Program-made: the position numbers and the translations under genes
Shown: one piece after another, positions 10,799 through 21,733 of the stretch
Layout: every line of letters starts with the position of its first letter
How positions within the stretch are numbered: the first letter of the stretch is position 1
Source: Dromiciops gliroides
Taxonomy: Eukaryota > Chordata > Mammalia > Microbiotheria > Microbiotheriidae
DNA length: 64,000 nucleotides
Assembly: GCF_019393635.1 (NCBI RefSeq)
Contig: NC_057861.1
Location: 361,816,453-361,880,452, forward strand
Direction: 5' to 3'
Notes under the pieces: generated by a model
Seen by the model: the letters and a program-made list of their open reading frames with translations, nothing else
What the model was told of the DNA's origin: nothing
Database searches by the model: none

Positions 10799-10956
10799 GG
10801 GGCAGCTAGGTGGTGCAGTGGATAGAGCACCAGCCCTGGAGTCAGGAGGACCTGAGTTCAAATCCGGTTTCAGACATTTAATACTTACTAGTTGTAAGTG
10901 ACTAGGCAAGTCATTTAACCCCAATTGCCTCACTAAAAACAAAACAAAATATAAAA
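10799..10956 (+). mobile_element. tRNA-derived SINE, type B
   Basis: Perfect duplication AAAGAAGGGAAGGGAT before and after. The copy has a small deletion at TTGTAAGTGACTAGG. Confidence 0.93.
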
Positions 10957-11059
10957 AAAGAAGGGAAGGGATATGAGTTTTTTGGAGATAGAATTTTTAA
11001 GGCTTTTCTATTGATTGGATATGTAAGTGAGGGAGAAAGGTGCATTCAGTGAAATTGGA

Positions 11060-11413
11060 TTTTAGTGAGGGGCAGCTAGGATTTAAGTGAGGGGCAGCTA
11101 GGTGGCACAGTGGATAGAGCACTGGCACTGGCCCCGAAGTCTGGAGGACCTGAGTTCAAATCCAACCTCAGACACTTGACACTTGTTGTGTGATCCTGGG
11201 CAAATCACTTAACCCCAATAGCCTCAAACATCCAGGGCAATCTTCAGTCGTTCTGATGTATATCTTCCCAATGGACCCAGATGGCTCTGGAGGAGAAAGT
11301 GAGCCTGGTGACTTTGTACAGCCTTCTCTCACTTAAATCCAATTAATTGCAAGTCATGACATCACCTCCCAATGTCATGGTCTTCTTCCAGAACGAAGGA
11401 CAAACAAGGACGT
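11060..11413 (+). mobile_element. Composite SINE with extended tail, duplicated head
   Basis: A tRNA-SINE head is followed, instead of an A-tail, by about 190 bp with CCAGATGGCTCTGGAGGAGA, CACTTAAATCCAATTAATTG and GACATCACCTCCCAATGTCA, ending GAACGAAGGACAAACAAGG. AGTGAAATTG flanks the element (about 11049 and 11414). The first 22 bp of the head occur twice in tandem (11060-11101). Other members lie at 22156 (minus), 49949 (plus) and 52438 (minus, partial). Confidence 0.85.
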
Positions 11414-11507
11414 AGTGAAATTGAGTGACTGGAAGAATGGGGGCATGGCTCACTTTCTTCCCCTGCAAGAGGAAGTGGTTGGAATAGATGACACCTAAGG
11501 TCTTGTC

Positions 11508-11736
11508 TGGGGGGCAGTTAGGTGGTATAGTGGATAGAACACCAAGGCTGGAGGATCAAGAAGATCTGAATTCAAATCTGACTTCAGATACTTTCTGTGG
11601 GACCCTGGGCAAGACACTGGGCAACTCCCATTTGCCTCAGTTCCTCATCTGTAAAATGGGGACACACTGAAGAAGGAAATGGCAAACTACTCTAGTATCT
11701 CTACCAAGAAAACACCATGGACATGACTGAACAACA
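11508..11736 (+). mobile_element. RTE-tailed tRNA-SINE
   Basis: The head GGGGCAGTTAGGTGG leads through CCTCATCTGTAAAATGGGG to a tail ending GACTGAACAACAA. AAGGTCTTGTC is duplicated at 11497-11507 and 11737-11747. Confidence 0.85.
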
Positions 11737-11747
11737 AAGGTCTTGTC

Positions 11748-12075
11748 CAGCTCTAAGTCCTATGAAATTAGCACTTTCTTATGTTCTTACACATAAAGTA
11801 TAAGTATTTATGTTAGCAGTCCAAGTCATGAATATTTGGTTTCTCTTAGAATTTTTTGCCCTTAGGTATATGTTCTTCCGATGCTTATGATACATGGAGC
11901 TATTAGTTTGGATTTGTGAAATATGATTAATGATTTTTAACTGAAAGTATGACACCCTAAAGATTCAATGAGTTTTTAATCACCACCCAGGGAGTAAAAT
12001 AACTTTTGAAGGGAAAAAAAAATCAAAGGGCAATGACTGGGGTTTCCATTATACATCTTTATGAAAAGAAATTAA
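11748..12075. other. No recognisable feature
   Basis: About 330 bp of AT-rich sequence without a repeat or coding signal that I can name. Confidence 0.45.
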
Positions 12076-12087
12076 GAATTATTCTCA

Positions 12088-12231
12088 GGGGTAGGTAGGT
12101 GGTGCAGTGGATAAAGCACCAGCCCTGGATTCAAGAGTACCTGAGTTCAAATCTGGCCTCGGACACTTGACACTTACTAGCTGTGTGACCTTGGGCAAGT
12201 CACTTAACCCCCATTGCCCCACCAAAAAAAA
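12088..12231 (+). mobile_element. tRNA-derived SINE, type A
   Basis: The head is GGGGTAGGTAGG. Imperfect flanking duplication: AGAATTATTCTCA before and GAAAATTATTTTCA after. Confidence 0.92.
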
Positions 12232-12352
12232 GAAAATTATTTTCAGTGTGTGTGTCTTTCTGTCCCTTTGACTATTGGCTTCCTGCCAAACACCAATGAT
12301 CTGCATATTTAAAATATCACTTATTCTAAATAATGATGATCTCATGGCCTTA

Positions 12353-12497
12353 TTTTTTTTTTGCAGGGCAATGGAGGTTAAGTGACTTGCCCAGGGTCAC
12401 ACAGCTAGTAAGTGTCAAGTGTCTGAGGCCGGATTTGAACTCAGGGAGTCCTGAATCCAGGGCTGGTGCTTTATCCACTGCACCACCTAGCCACCCC
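12353..12497 (-). mobile_element. tRNA-derived SINE, type A
   Basis: TGGCCTT lies on both sides (about 12345 and 12498). The head is CCACCTAGCCACCCC. Confidence 0.92.
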
Positions 12498-12499
12498 TG

Positions 12500-13245
12500 G
12501 CCTTTTAAATTTTAATTTTCCACAGCATGGATGAGTTTAAAAAGCAGGTGGTGGAATGGGTGTAACTGTGACTATGTCCTCAACCTAATTAGAAAAAAAA
12601 AATGGAATGTACTTACAGAGGTTTAAACTGTTTCCTCTACAATTAATTCATCTGAATGACTAATTCCACTCTAAGTATGCGAGAAATCCAAAGAGTTTGG
12701 TATCTTCAAGAGCCCATATTTAGATAATCAAAACAGATCGGGGAGATTTAAGTGGGAATCTGCTATATGTAGCTTGTTCTCCATTGGAAGTCCATAAAAA
12801 AAATTATGCTACCATGTTGAATAGGATTTTTTTTTTCTTTTTAGAATTAATTATCTGGGGAATAAAGGCTGCCTATACATTTATTCTTTCTGGAACATAT
12901 TTCCACAAAGAATCTTCTCATTGTTGACAGAAGCAGCTTTGTGATCCTGTGACCCCCCCCCCCAGCTACCAAAAGACTTCCGTTTTGGCAGGAGAATGAG
13001 GGCAGGGTGGGCTGCAACTAAGGAGAATTCATTAATACAACATTCTTCTTTTTGGTCATTATGGTTTTGCTTTTTCTATTTCAGTCTATTTGGGGGGCAG
13101 GGGGAGTAGCAACTATAAGATTATATGAACTAGCATCCATAATGTCATCTATTGCCAGAAGTTTATGTACATGGAAGAGAGCTGCAGTCTTCTCTAAATG
13201 CACATATATACATATACCCTGCCCTGCCCACACACACATACATTC
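12500..13245. other. No recognisable feature
   Basis: The stretch includes a short poly-C run at about 12953. No coding or repeat family is recognised. Confidence 0.45.
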
Positions 13246-13249
13246 CTAT

Positions 13250-13400
13250 CATAGAATCATGGAATTTTAGAACTGCGAAGGACCTTAGAGAAAATTTGAT
13301 CCCCTCCCCCCCCCCCCCCCCCCCCCCCCCGCCTATTTGCAGATGAGAAAAATGAAGCTAGATTAATGACTTGCTGAAGGAGAGAATTTATGTGATAGGC
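13250..13400 (+). mobile_element. MIR/MAR1-type SINE with a poly-C expansion
   Basis: ATCATAGAATCATGGAATTT begins the element. Its core is interrupted by a C-run at about 13301-13330, after which GCAGATGAGAAAAATGAAGC resumes. The C-run length may be affected by sequencing. Confidence 0.7.
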
Positions 13401-13470
13401 AGTTGGCTCAAAATAGTACTAAAAGATAGCATATGGGTTTAAGCCAAATACATATGGAATTCTTATTCTT

Positions 13471-13628
13471 CTGAGGAACTTTTTTTTTTTTTGCTAAGGC
13501 AATTGGGGTTAAGTGACTTGCCCAGGGTCACACAGCTAGTAAGTGTTAAATGTTGGAGGCTGGATTTGAATTCAGATCCTTCTGAATCCAGGGCCAGTGC
13601 TCTATCCACTATGTCACCTAGCTGCCCC
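13471..13628 (-). mobile_element. tRNA-derived SINE, type B-like
   Basis: A 16-bp perfect duplication TGGAATTCTTATTCTT lies at 13455-13470 and 13629-13644. About nine non-A bases lie between the duplication and the tail. Confidence 0.93.
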
Positions 13629-13954
13629 TGGAATTCTTATTCTTATTAGGTTTCTATAGGAAATTATTTTAGCTAAGGTGAATATCTGTTATTTTTAATT
13701 TCCTGTTTTCATTAGTAGCAGATTGTTTGATTAGATCAGGTTAAAGTGATTGCCAGGCTCTAGAGTTTTCTTATAATTATCCTTTCTTCCTATTTGCTAT
13801 TGATTTTGACCTTTATTCTAAATGGTCATGGCCTGACTATTCATAAAAAAAAAAACTGATTCTAATGTGACTACAATATCATTTGCTAGTCATTTCCTAT
13901 CAAGACATTTAATTTTTTTGGAAATTTTGAAAATTTTAAGTTTTGACATGAAAG

Positions 13955-14015
13955 GTTTGCCATAGCCTTGAGTTGAGCTTTGAAGGAAGGGAAGAATTCT
14001 AAGAAGTAGCAGAGA
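13955..14015 (+). mobile_element. Fragment of the uncertain ancient repeat
   Basis: The block TTTGCCATAGCCTTGAG and GAAGGAAGGGAAGAATTCTA closely match 10160-10210. Confidence 0.6.
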
Positions 14016-14119
14016 GAACTACAATAAACATGAGCATTTTTATATTAAAAAGAACAGAAAAAGGCTATAAGAAACCATGACTCGCCCTTAAGTATTGTAC
14101 AGTTTTATAGTATATATTA

Positions 14120-14283
14120 GGGGCAGCTAGGTGGCACAGTGGATAAAGCACCGGCCCTGGGTTCAGGAGTACTTAAGTTCAAATCCTGCCTCAGACACTT
14201 GACACTAGCTGTGTCACCCTGGGCAAATCACTTAACCCCCATTGCCCCGCAAAAAAACAAAACAACAAAACAAAAAAAAAAGA
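14120..14283 (+). mobile_element. tRNA-derived SINE, type A
   Basis: The tail is a CAAAA-rich run. TATATATTA-like sequence flanks the copy. Confidence 0.92.
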
Positions 14284-14329
14284 ATTATAATATATTAAGT
14301 TTAATACAGTAGTATTTAATACAATAGTA

Positions 14330-14474
14330 GGGCAGCTAGGTGGGGCAGTGGATAGAGCACCAGTCCTGGAGTCAGGAGTACCTGAGTTCAAATGCGGCCT
14401 CAGACACTTAACACTTACTAGCCATGTGACCCTGGGCAAGTCACTTAACCCCAATTGCCTCACTTAAAAAAAAA
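14330..14474 (+). mobile_element. tRNA-derived SINE, type B
   Basis: A 15-bp duplication TTAATACAATAGTAG flanks the copy. It lies 46 bp behind a type A SINE, so both subfamilies hit the same AT-rich spot. Confidence 0.95.
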
Positions 14475-14645
14475 ATTAATACAATAGTAGTAGTAGTGCC
14501 AATACTGACTTGCTTATCAGTGTCCTTTTCTTAATGTCTTTCTATTCAAAAGCAGTCATTTTGATTTTACTGATTTTTGGGGGGTGGTCTGCAAGTCTAG
14601 CACCTTTTGATTTTCTTCTTGAAGTATTCACAATATTCATATTAC

Positions 14646-14740
14646 AGGCATACCTCACTTTATTGAACTTCACTTTATTTCACCTCACAGATATTGCATT
14701 TTTTTACAAATTGAAGGTTTATGACCCCCTAACTAATATC
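14646..14740 (+). mobile_element. Tigger-like (TcMar) DNA transposon terminus
   Basis: CAGGCATACCTCACTTTATT is the typical terminal inverted repeat start of the Tigger group. It is followed by CAGATATTGCATTTTTTTAC and an AATTGAAGGTTTATG block. It is preceded by TA. No second terminus was found nearby. Confidence 0.7.
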
Positions 14741-14899
14741 TTATTAAAACAAATGTTGAAAACTATCTCTACATGTAACTAGAAAATAATAAAATACTTT
14801 TAGAATAAAAAAAGAGTGTAATCTGAGAATGTCCACAATTATGCCCTAATTCCAAGAACATAAATAAAATTCATTAATGAAACCTATAATGGACCTGTT

Positions 14900-15360
14900 C
14901 AAATTCAATATTCAGGCAATTCAATTCAACAAATATTTACTAAGTGCTTACCATATGGCAACTGAACTAAACATCAGGCTGCAATACCCTGCCCACCCTA
15001 CAATCCTTCAAGTCATCATATGAAGACCAATTTCAGAGCTGGACCCTCTTTTATAAATGAGGAAAATGAGTACCTGTTAAGCAAAGTGTCTTTGTAGAAA
15101 GGAAAGAACACTGAACTTGGAATCAGAGGCATCACAAAGAATCCCAGTTCTGATGCTTAAAAGTTGTGTGACTTTAGATAAGTCACTTAATTTCTCTGAG
15201 CCTTCCTTTACCTTCCTCGTAGGGCTACTATTAAGAAAGTGCTTTATGAACCTCTAAATATCAGATACAATTCTTATGGTCAAAGCCTTTTAGTAGCAGA
15301 GCTAGGGATAAATCCCAGCCTTACTGACTCCCTGTATAGTATTCTTTGTATATATCACAC
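14900..15360 (+). mobile_element. MIR-type and related ancient repeats
   Basis: CAACAAATATTTACTAAGTG, then a tRNA-SINE-like stretch with GTTGTGTGACTTTAGATAAG at about 15165, then GCTTTATGAACCTCTAAATA. All are strongly diverged. Confidence 0.55.
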
Positions 15361-15769
15361 AGATTCCTCTTTTCTTTAACTTTCTTATGTATTGGCACTT
15401 GTCTTCATAACACTATTCTCTACAGAGTAAAATTATAAACATTTTTGTGTTAGAATACCAATCCACATAGATTTAGCTCCTAACAGATTTTTAAAAACAA
15501 ACAAACTCTCATTCCTGATATGGGAGGCCCACAGGACCCCGCCTCCCCCTTCAAGGACAGCATTACAGCAAGTCTCCAGTCACTGAAAAGGAATGGAAAT
15601 TACCATAATTGACCTCATATGGTCACTGTGAAGCAATGTTAGAATCAATCTTAATGACTAAGTCAATCGAATCACTTCATTAAACAGTTATGGGCTTGTT
15701 AAATGTTTAAACAGCAGAGAAGATCAGAGAGGATCCAGTTCTAGGGCCCTCAAAAATGGCTAAATAGCA

Positions 15770-15850
15770 CTTGTTGGAATTTTAAAGCTGAAATAGACCT
15801 TGGAGATCATCTCATCAGATTTTATAGGATCCCAGAGAAGTTTTCCTTTG
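15770..15850 (+). mobile_element. MIR/MAR1-type fragment
   Basis: GCTGAAATAGACCTTGGAGA with a TTTTATAGGATCCCAGAGA block. A similar block recurs at about 17035. Confidence 0.4.
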
Positions 15851-16435
15851 TCGTGACAGAAAATGAGTTAACACCTAAATCTAAGCCTTTCGTTGACCAC
15901 TGTTTTCTTCCTCCTCATTATTGTTATAAGTTAACCCAAGGAATCAAGCAGGCAACCCCCACTGAATGGGAATTTTGCATTTCCTTGATATTTCAATTAC
16001 TCATTTCTAGAACTTTGTATAGGCCATCAAATCTTTTAAACTCTATTTATATAGCAGAGGAACACAGATTTCCTTTTCATGTGGGTTTGTAAATCTAAAG
16101 CATAATATAATTAAATGCTAAATTATGGATAGTAGTTAGATTATTGACACATTCATCTGAGTTGAGGAGTTGGGGGTGGCAAGAATCTTTAGCCTTTCCA
16201 GGATAAATCTCTCCTAGTACTGATGGAGTTAGTTTCTCATTGTTTCTGAATTTAGGACACCTGGGATTCGTCTAATTGAAATAAACAGGGCAGAGAAAGA
16301 TATGGAGAAAGGTGCCTGCTTTTCTGTAGATGTTTAAAGTTAATCAATTACTGCTTACCCAAGGGTGACAGCTTTCCTTCTCCCCGAAACCTAGTCTGTC
16401 TTACTGCTAGGGAAAAGGAAGGAAAGTGATCGCAG
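15851..16435. other. No recognisable feature
   Basis: It contains a 79-codon open frame (15853-16092) that has no domain, no usable start context and no neighbouring exon signal. Confidence 0.45.
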
Positions 16436-16439
16436 GTCA

Positions 16440-16660
16440 GATATTTGGAGCTAAAAGGGATCTTAGTGTCAATCTAGTCTAACCCTTTCTTTTTAGGAGT
16501 GAATGCCTGAGACCCAAGGAGTTGTGACTTGCTCTGGCTCACAGAACCAGGAAGTGTCTGAGGTTGGATTTGAACACAGGTCTTCATGATTCCCAAGTTC
16601 AGAACTCTATTCATTTGCTGTGGCTTATCATGCAGGAACTCAGAAGGCAATATTCCCCAG
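16440..16660 (+). mobile_element. MIR/MAR1-type SINE
   Basis: GGAGCTAAAAGGGATCTTAG, TCTAGTCTAACCCTTTCT and GGTTGGATTTGAACACAGG follow the MIR order. Confidence 0.75.
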
Positions 16661-17485
16661 TAATACATGGAGGTTTAGGAGAGTCAAAACAGTAATGTTA
16701 ATGTTCTGTTTCACTTAACTAACACTAATGAGTTAATTGTAGGTTCAGCTTGGAAACAAACATCTGACTTCCAAAGATAGCTTTGAAACACAATCCCACA
16801 ACCTGCTCTTAAACTGTAGAACAAACTCATTGGCATCTGAGACTGCCAGTGGTCAAAAGTTTTCAACTGGAACTGCTATTTTTCTGGGAAAAAAAAATTT
16901 TTTTTAAATAATTAAACCACTCTCCTGTCCCTTCCCCTTTTCCCCAACAGAAGATCCTGGAAATTTGAGAATGTGACCTGAGGTTCTAGTTCCTGAGCCC
17001 GAAAAATTACTATATACTGTTGGAATTTTATCAGAAGGGTTTTATAGGATCCCAAAGAGTGCCTTGGAAAAAAGTGCTTTGTGGATAGGGGTATGCTGAA
17101 GCAAGAGCTGATTATTAAATGTTCAGTATGAGCATTTACACCTTGGAAATTGGTAAACTCTGTAAATCAGGACTTGATTTATTATATGGTTGCTTTCTAG
17201 ACTTAAGAAAGTGATGGGGAAAATATTAATAATGAAGATTAAACTTAAATTTATGTTGTGCATACATTTCCCCCACAGAGCTTGTTGTTAAACATTTACT
17301 TTCACACCCCTATTTGTTGGCCAGAGATAGAGCCAGGACTAGAGTCCATGCCTCCAACAATCTGTTCAATCCTCCCTCAGAAGCCTGCCCCACTTCAGCA
17401 TGCCCACTCTGTCTCAGAAGAAATGCTAGCAGCTTACTTATAAATAAAACGCTAGTTAGTTATAATGTGCATTCACTTACATTAT
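16661..17485. other. Mostly unassigned
   Basis: A segment at 17225-17320 (GATTAAACTTAAATTTATG) resembles 59940-60015, which suggests a worn interspersed repeat of unknown family. Otherwise nothing is recognised. Confidence 0.4.
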
Positions 17486-17489
17486 GTTA

Positions 17490-17690
17490 GTGTATCTTTA
17501 AGATCACCCTGCAAGGTAAGTATTACAAGCTTGGCTCTCCTCATTTTAGAAATGAAGAAATTGAGACTCAGAAGAAATGACTTATCCAACCTCACTTAGC
17601 TGTTAAATGTAGGACCCAGTACTCATTCTCAGGTCTCTGGGATCTACTTTCAGTACTCCTGCAGCATCACATTGTCCCTCATGATACCTT
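17490..17690 (+). mobile_element. MIR fragment
   Basis: CCTGCAAGGTAAGTATTAC, TCATTTTAGAAATGAAGAAA and TTAGCTGTTAAATG follow the MIR core order. Confidence 0.65.
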
Positions 17691-17899
17691 GAGCCCCATG
17701 GAAATAAGCCTTTCAATTTTCTAAATGGTTCTGCAAAAGCTCCCTAACACTCAATCCAATCTCAGAATGATGGCATTTTTTCCATAAGCCCTAGGACTGA
17801 ATATTGCACCATCAGACTATTGGCTCCAGAAGTCTTTTCCTTCCAGGTGCACCATCATCTCTCCTGTTTTCCCCCATTCTAGCTTTCTTGCTGGGTTGG

Positions 17900-18053
17900 T
17901 TTTTTTTTTTTTTTTTAGTGAGGCAATTGGGATTAAGTGACTTGCCCAGGGTCACACAGCTAGTAAGTGTTAAGTGTCTGAGGCTGGATTTGAACTCAGG
18001 TACTCCTGACTCCAGGGCCGGTGCTCTATCCACTGCACCACCTAGCTACCCCC
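17900..18053 (-). mobile_element. tRNA-derived SINE, type B
   Basis: Full copy with an uninterrupted T-run. The flanks share only a short GGGTTGG/GGGTGGG motif, so the duplication is uncertain. Confidence 0.93.
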
Positions 18054-18059
18054 GGGTGG

Positions 18060-18520
18060 GCTTTTAAGACAATTTAATTGCTATTCACAGTCACCAAAGA
18101 TCAGAGGAACAGCCCAATCCAAAAGTCTTTCCACAGCACATTTTCCATAGTAATGAAATCTCTGTTGATCGTCAGAATCTGTTTCATGTTGCAAATGAAA
18201 GAATTAACACAAAATCCTCTGTGACACACCAGGAGACTTCTGTTTCACCTTTGGTGGAAGTGAAATTTGAATACAACAGTCTGAACCCCCCCCCAAAAAA
18301 ACTCAACAAAAACCAAAAACCAAATAAATACAACAGTCTGGGGGAAAGGGCTTTAGTTATGACCTGGTGTGGGTTGTTTTTTCTTTAACTTATTTCCATA
18401 TTTTAGTGGGAAAGACATGAAAAATTATTGAAGACTTTTATGGAACATTAATTATTTAAGAGCATGAAGCATTTTCATTTTTTTAAAAAAATAGGATAAA
18501 TATCTGTACTTCTTCCATCT
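18060..18520. other. No recognisable feature
   Basis: A/T-rich, with short CA- and CAAA-rich low-complexity tracts near 18290. Confidence 0.45.
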
Positions 18521-18524
18521 TTCA

Positions 18525-19275
18525 ACAGTTTTTATATTGTTGATCACCCTCTTCTCTTGTACCCTCTTTCTTTTTTAAATTCTCTTCCTTTCTGACTGTA
18601 TAATCCTCACTCTCCTTTGCTGAATTATTCTCCACTTTCCATCCACTAATAGCAGGTTTTTCCCCAAGGATCTGTCTTGGGCCCTTTTATATTTTCTCTC
18701 AAAATCTCTTCTTTAGTGATCTCATCAACAATCATGAATTTAATTAACATCTCTATGCAGATAATTTTCAAATTTTTCTATCCAGCATTAAACTTTTGCC
18801 TGAATTAAAATTATTTATTATCAGCTACCTGTTAGACATCTCTACTTAGTGATCTGGAGTCAACTTGTTTAAAACATAATTTCCTCCAAAACATATACCT
18901 TCTCCAAACTTCCCCAGTTGAGATGGCAGCTCGAACATCCAAACCTGTTACCCAGGTTCACAACCTTACAGTGACCCTTGACCCCCCTCTCTCCTTTAAC
19001 CCTATATCCTATTAGTTGTCAAGTCTTTTTTACCTTACCCCCACAAAATCTTTTATATTCATCCTCTTCTCTCCACTCATATAGTCTGTACTCCAGTTCA
19101 CTCCGTTGTCACCTCTCACCTGAAATAGTAAAATATTAATTGGACTCCTTGCCTCCAGTCACTTCCCTCTCCAATCTAGCTTTCCCATTTCTGTCAAATT
19201 GATATTCCTAAAATATGGTGTCACTTCCACTCAAACATAAAATTGGTTTGGTCAATGCCCTGTTTTTTAGTTAGT
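18525..19275 (+). mobile_element. L2 LINE, reverse transcriptase C-terminal region
   Basis: The blocks CCCCAAGGATCTGTCTTGGG, AACATCTCTATGCAGATAAT and AGTGACCCTTGACCCCCCTC follow the order of the L2 reverse transcriptase (the second lies over the region encoding the catalytic Y-A-D-D-like box) and its C-terminal domain. The frame is broken many times. Confidence 0.85.
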
Positions 19276-19287
19276 TTAGAAATACTT

Positions 19288-19453
19288 GGGGGAAGCTATG
19301 TGACACAGTAGATAAAGCACCGGCCCTGGATTCAGGAGTACCTGAATTCAAATCTGGCCTCAGACACTTGACACTTACTAGCTGTGTGACCCTGGGCAAG
19401 TCACTTAACCTTCATTGCCCCGCCAAAAAAAAAAAAAGAAAAGAAAAGAAAAA
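19288..19453 (+). mobile_element. tRNA-derived SINE, type A
   Basis: AGAAATACTTG flanks the copy at 19278 and about 19454. The tail has AAAAG repeats. Confidence 0.93.
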
Positions 19454-20240
19454 AGAAATACTTGTAGGAGCAATTGATAATCCCACTGTATTATGTGTTA
19501 GTCAGATCATACCTGGAGCATTGTGGTCAATTCTGACATGTACATTTTAGAAAGGAAATTGATAAACTGGAAGGTCTGCAGAAAAGTGTGACCTGGATGA
19601 TTAGAGGGTCTCCAGTTCATGTCATACAAGAATTGATCAAAGGAACTAGGGACATTTAGAAGATGATATTTGGAGAGGGAGTGGATATGATAGCTGTCTT
19701 CAAATATTTAAAGTCTGTCATTTAGAAAATGTTTTATAAGAGTGAGAAGGAATCTTAAAGAGATCTAGTTCAATCCTCTCATTTTAAAGATGAGGAAACA
19801 AGGGTCAGAATGGTCAGGTGTCTTGATCAAAGTCAGACATGCAGTAAGTAGTAGAGTCAGGCTATGTACCCTTGTTCTCTGTGCCCAAATCCAGAGTTCT
19901 TTCTCCAGTTCTACTCTGTATCTTGATTTATTCTAGTTGACTCCAGAGAGCAAAACTAGGAGCAATCAATAAGTGGAAATCGAAAAGAAACAGATTCTAA
20001 CTCCATGTAAAGAAAAACTTCCTAATAATTAAAATTATTTAGGATAAGCTGCCCATGGCATGGGGGAAGAATGGTGTGGAAGGAAAGGAATTAAGCTCTT
20101 TCTGAATGGAGTTCCTTAATTTAATGGTTGGATGAACACTTGCTAAGGTTGTTGTAGAGACATCTATCTCTGTAAGCCATAAGTTGGACTACACGATCTC
20201 TCAGATCCACTCCCTACTCTGAGCTACTCTGATTCTGTGA
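19454..20240 (+). mobile_element. CR1/L3 LINE 3' end
   Basis: ATCATACCTGGAGCATTGTG, ATAGCTGTCTTCAAATATTT, AACTTCCTAATAATTA and a closing TCTGATTCTGTGA follow the CR1/L3 3' end. A MIR-type SINE is inserted at about 19745-19920. Confidence 0.85.
19745..19920 (+). mobile_element. MIR/MAR1-type SINE inside L3
   Basis: GAATCTTAAAGAGATCTAGT and AAAGATGAGGAAACAAGGG interrupt the L3 sequence. Confidence 0.65.
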
Positions 20241-21730
20241 GTAATTATTTCCAATGATAGTTGACATTTTTGGATCTCTATTTGCCAGGAGTAAAATATA
20301 CTTCCTGGCTCCCTAGAAGATGTCTAAATTGGAAAAACATTGGTTATTTGAAATACAGGGGCTCTTGTATTTTTATTATTTTTTAAAATATGATACTGTT
20401 TTGATGAGATATGAAAAAGAAAATATATTAATGTTACACTGTGGGTGTTTGATTAAATCTTTAAAAAATAATCAATTACAGAAAAAATATGAAAAGGAAG
20501 ATAGCGATGATGATGAATGGCTGTATTCTTTTCCCCATTTTAGTCTGACTTTTCTTTTTACTTAGCTGGAATTCTTCTCCTGACCTTGACCTTTGGAATT
20601 CAATTAAATGAATAGTTGCTGAACAGGGGCCTATAAGTCTGAACTTTTCCTAGTAAAGGGCACAAGAGAATTCACACCTGGTTTACATTTGATGAATATT
20701 CCACATGCTTCATCATTTTCTTTGTATCCCCAAAGTTTTTTTTAACACATGTATGTATATACATATATGCACGTGAAAATGACTATATATTTTTCATAAA
20801 ATATAAAAGCATTAGCATTCTTTCTAACATACATTAATCCATAAAGATTTTTCTTTCATTATTGTAGTTCTAAAAGATAAAAACATGGACATTATATTTT
20901 TTAAAAAACCAAACAAACCATACCAAGAACTATGGCTGTCCTCCAACTGCATTCCTTTATCTGGATTTAGGACTATTTACTTTAAAATAATCACTCTTTA
21001 CTCCTACCACGGAGTCTTGTCTAATTACATAGTTTGGTTATAATAAGAGTCTATGAATGCTAGTACTCTTAAAGGATTTTCCCTCCCAAAGAATTCAGGC
21101 TTCTTATGTTTCCCTCTGCCACTACAAATAGAACATAATGAGCTTATGGTAATTTAGTGTGTATTTATGTGAAATGGAGGAAGGGCAAATTCTGTGAATC
21201 TCTACATTGAGGCCTTCCTTCTGGATCCTATTTTGATTTTGGCAGGTCATTTTGGCTTCATGGCTTTACTATACCTATAAGGCAGGTTCCTCAAGTAAAA
21301 ATTTAATTGCCATTGTTAAAAAATAAAGGGGGGGAGACAGGTTCCAACTACTGGGTCATGGAATCATGTGTAAGGAATTTTTTGAAATGTTTTATTGACT
21401 CATTTTGTCTTTTACAAAACTAATTCCCAATAACCCCTTGCCATAGTACCATACATGGGATTGCAGGGTGTGCAAGTATACAAACGGAACTCTTTCTTGC
21501 AAGTGCCAATGGGTAACTGATAGAGTATGTCAGCAATGGGTTGCTGTCTCTATAACAAGTACATTCCCAAACAGTCATCTCAACTGAACTTTGGTCATTG
21601 AATTTGGTATGAATTATGTTGTCATTTTCATTTATATCAGTGTAGTCTTTGTTTTGATTGTCCCCATGGTTTCAAAATTTTTTTTTCTATCCAAAGTTTT
21701 TAAAGCATTGAGTATATAACTATTTTCATA
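20241..21730. other. No recognisable feature
   Basis: The longest repeat-free stretch of the window. It has an 81-codon open frame at 20320-20565 with an acidic tail, but no domain, splice-site pair or conservation evidence that I can see. Confidence 0.45.
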
Positions 21731-21733
21731 AAA

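Larger units (their letters stand above)
10100..11035 (+). mobile_element. Ancient mammalian repeat, family uncertain
   Basis: The blocks GGCAATGGGGAGCCACTGAA, GAGAGTGACATGGTCAGAG and GAGGAGGCTATTACAATGG belong to an old mammal-wide repeat I cannot name with confidence. The same family recurs at 13955, 35960 and probably 45040. Two SINEs are inserted. Confidence 0.55.

Noticed and set aside
13301..13330. Poly-C run as a structural or regulatory element
   Set aside because: Lies within a worn MIR-type core and is best seen as simple-sequence expansion or a sequencing-length artefact.
15853..16092. 79-codon open frame
   Set aside because: No domain, no repeat, no exon signals. Length is within random expectation for AT-rich DNA.
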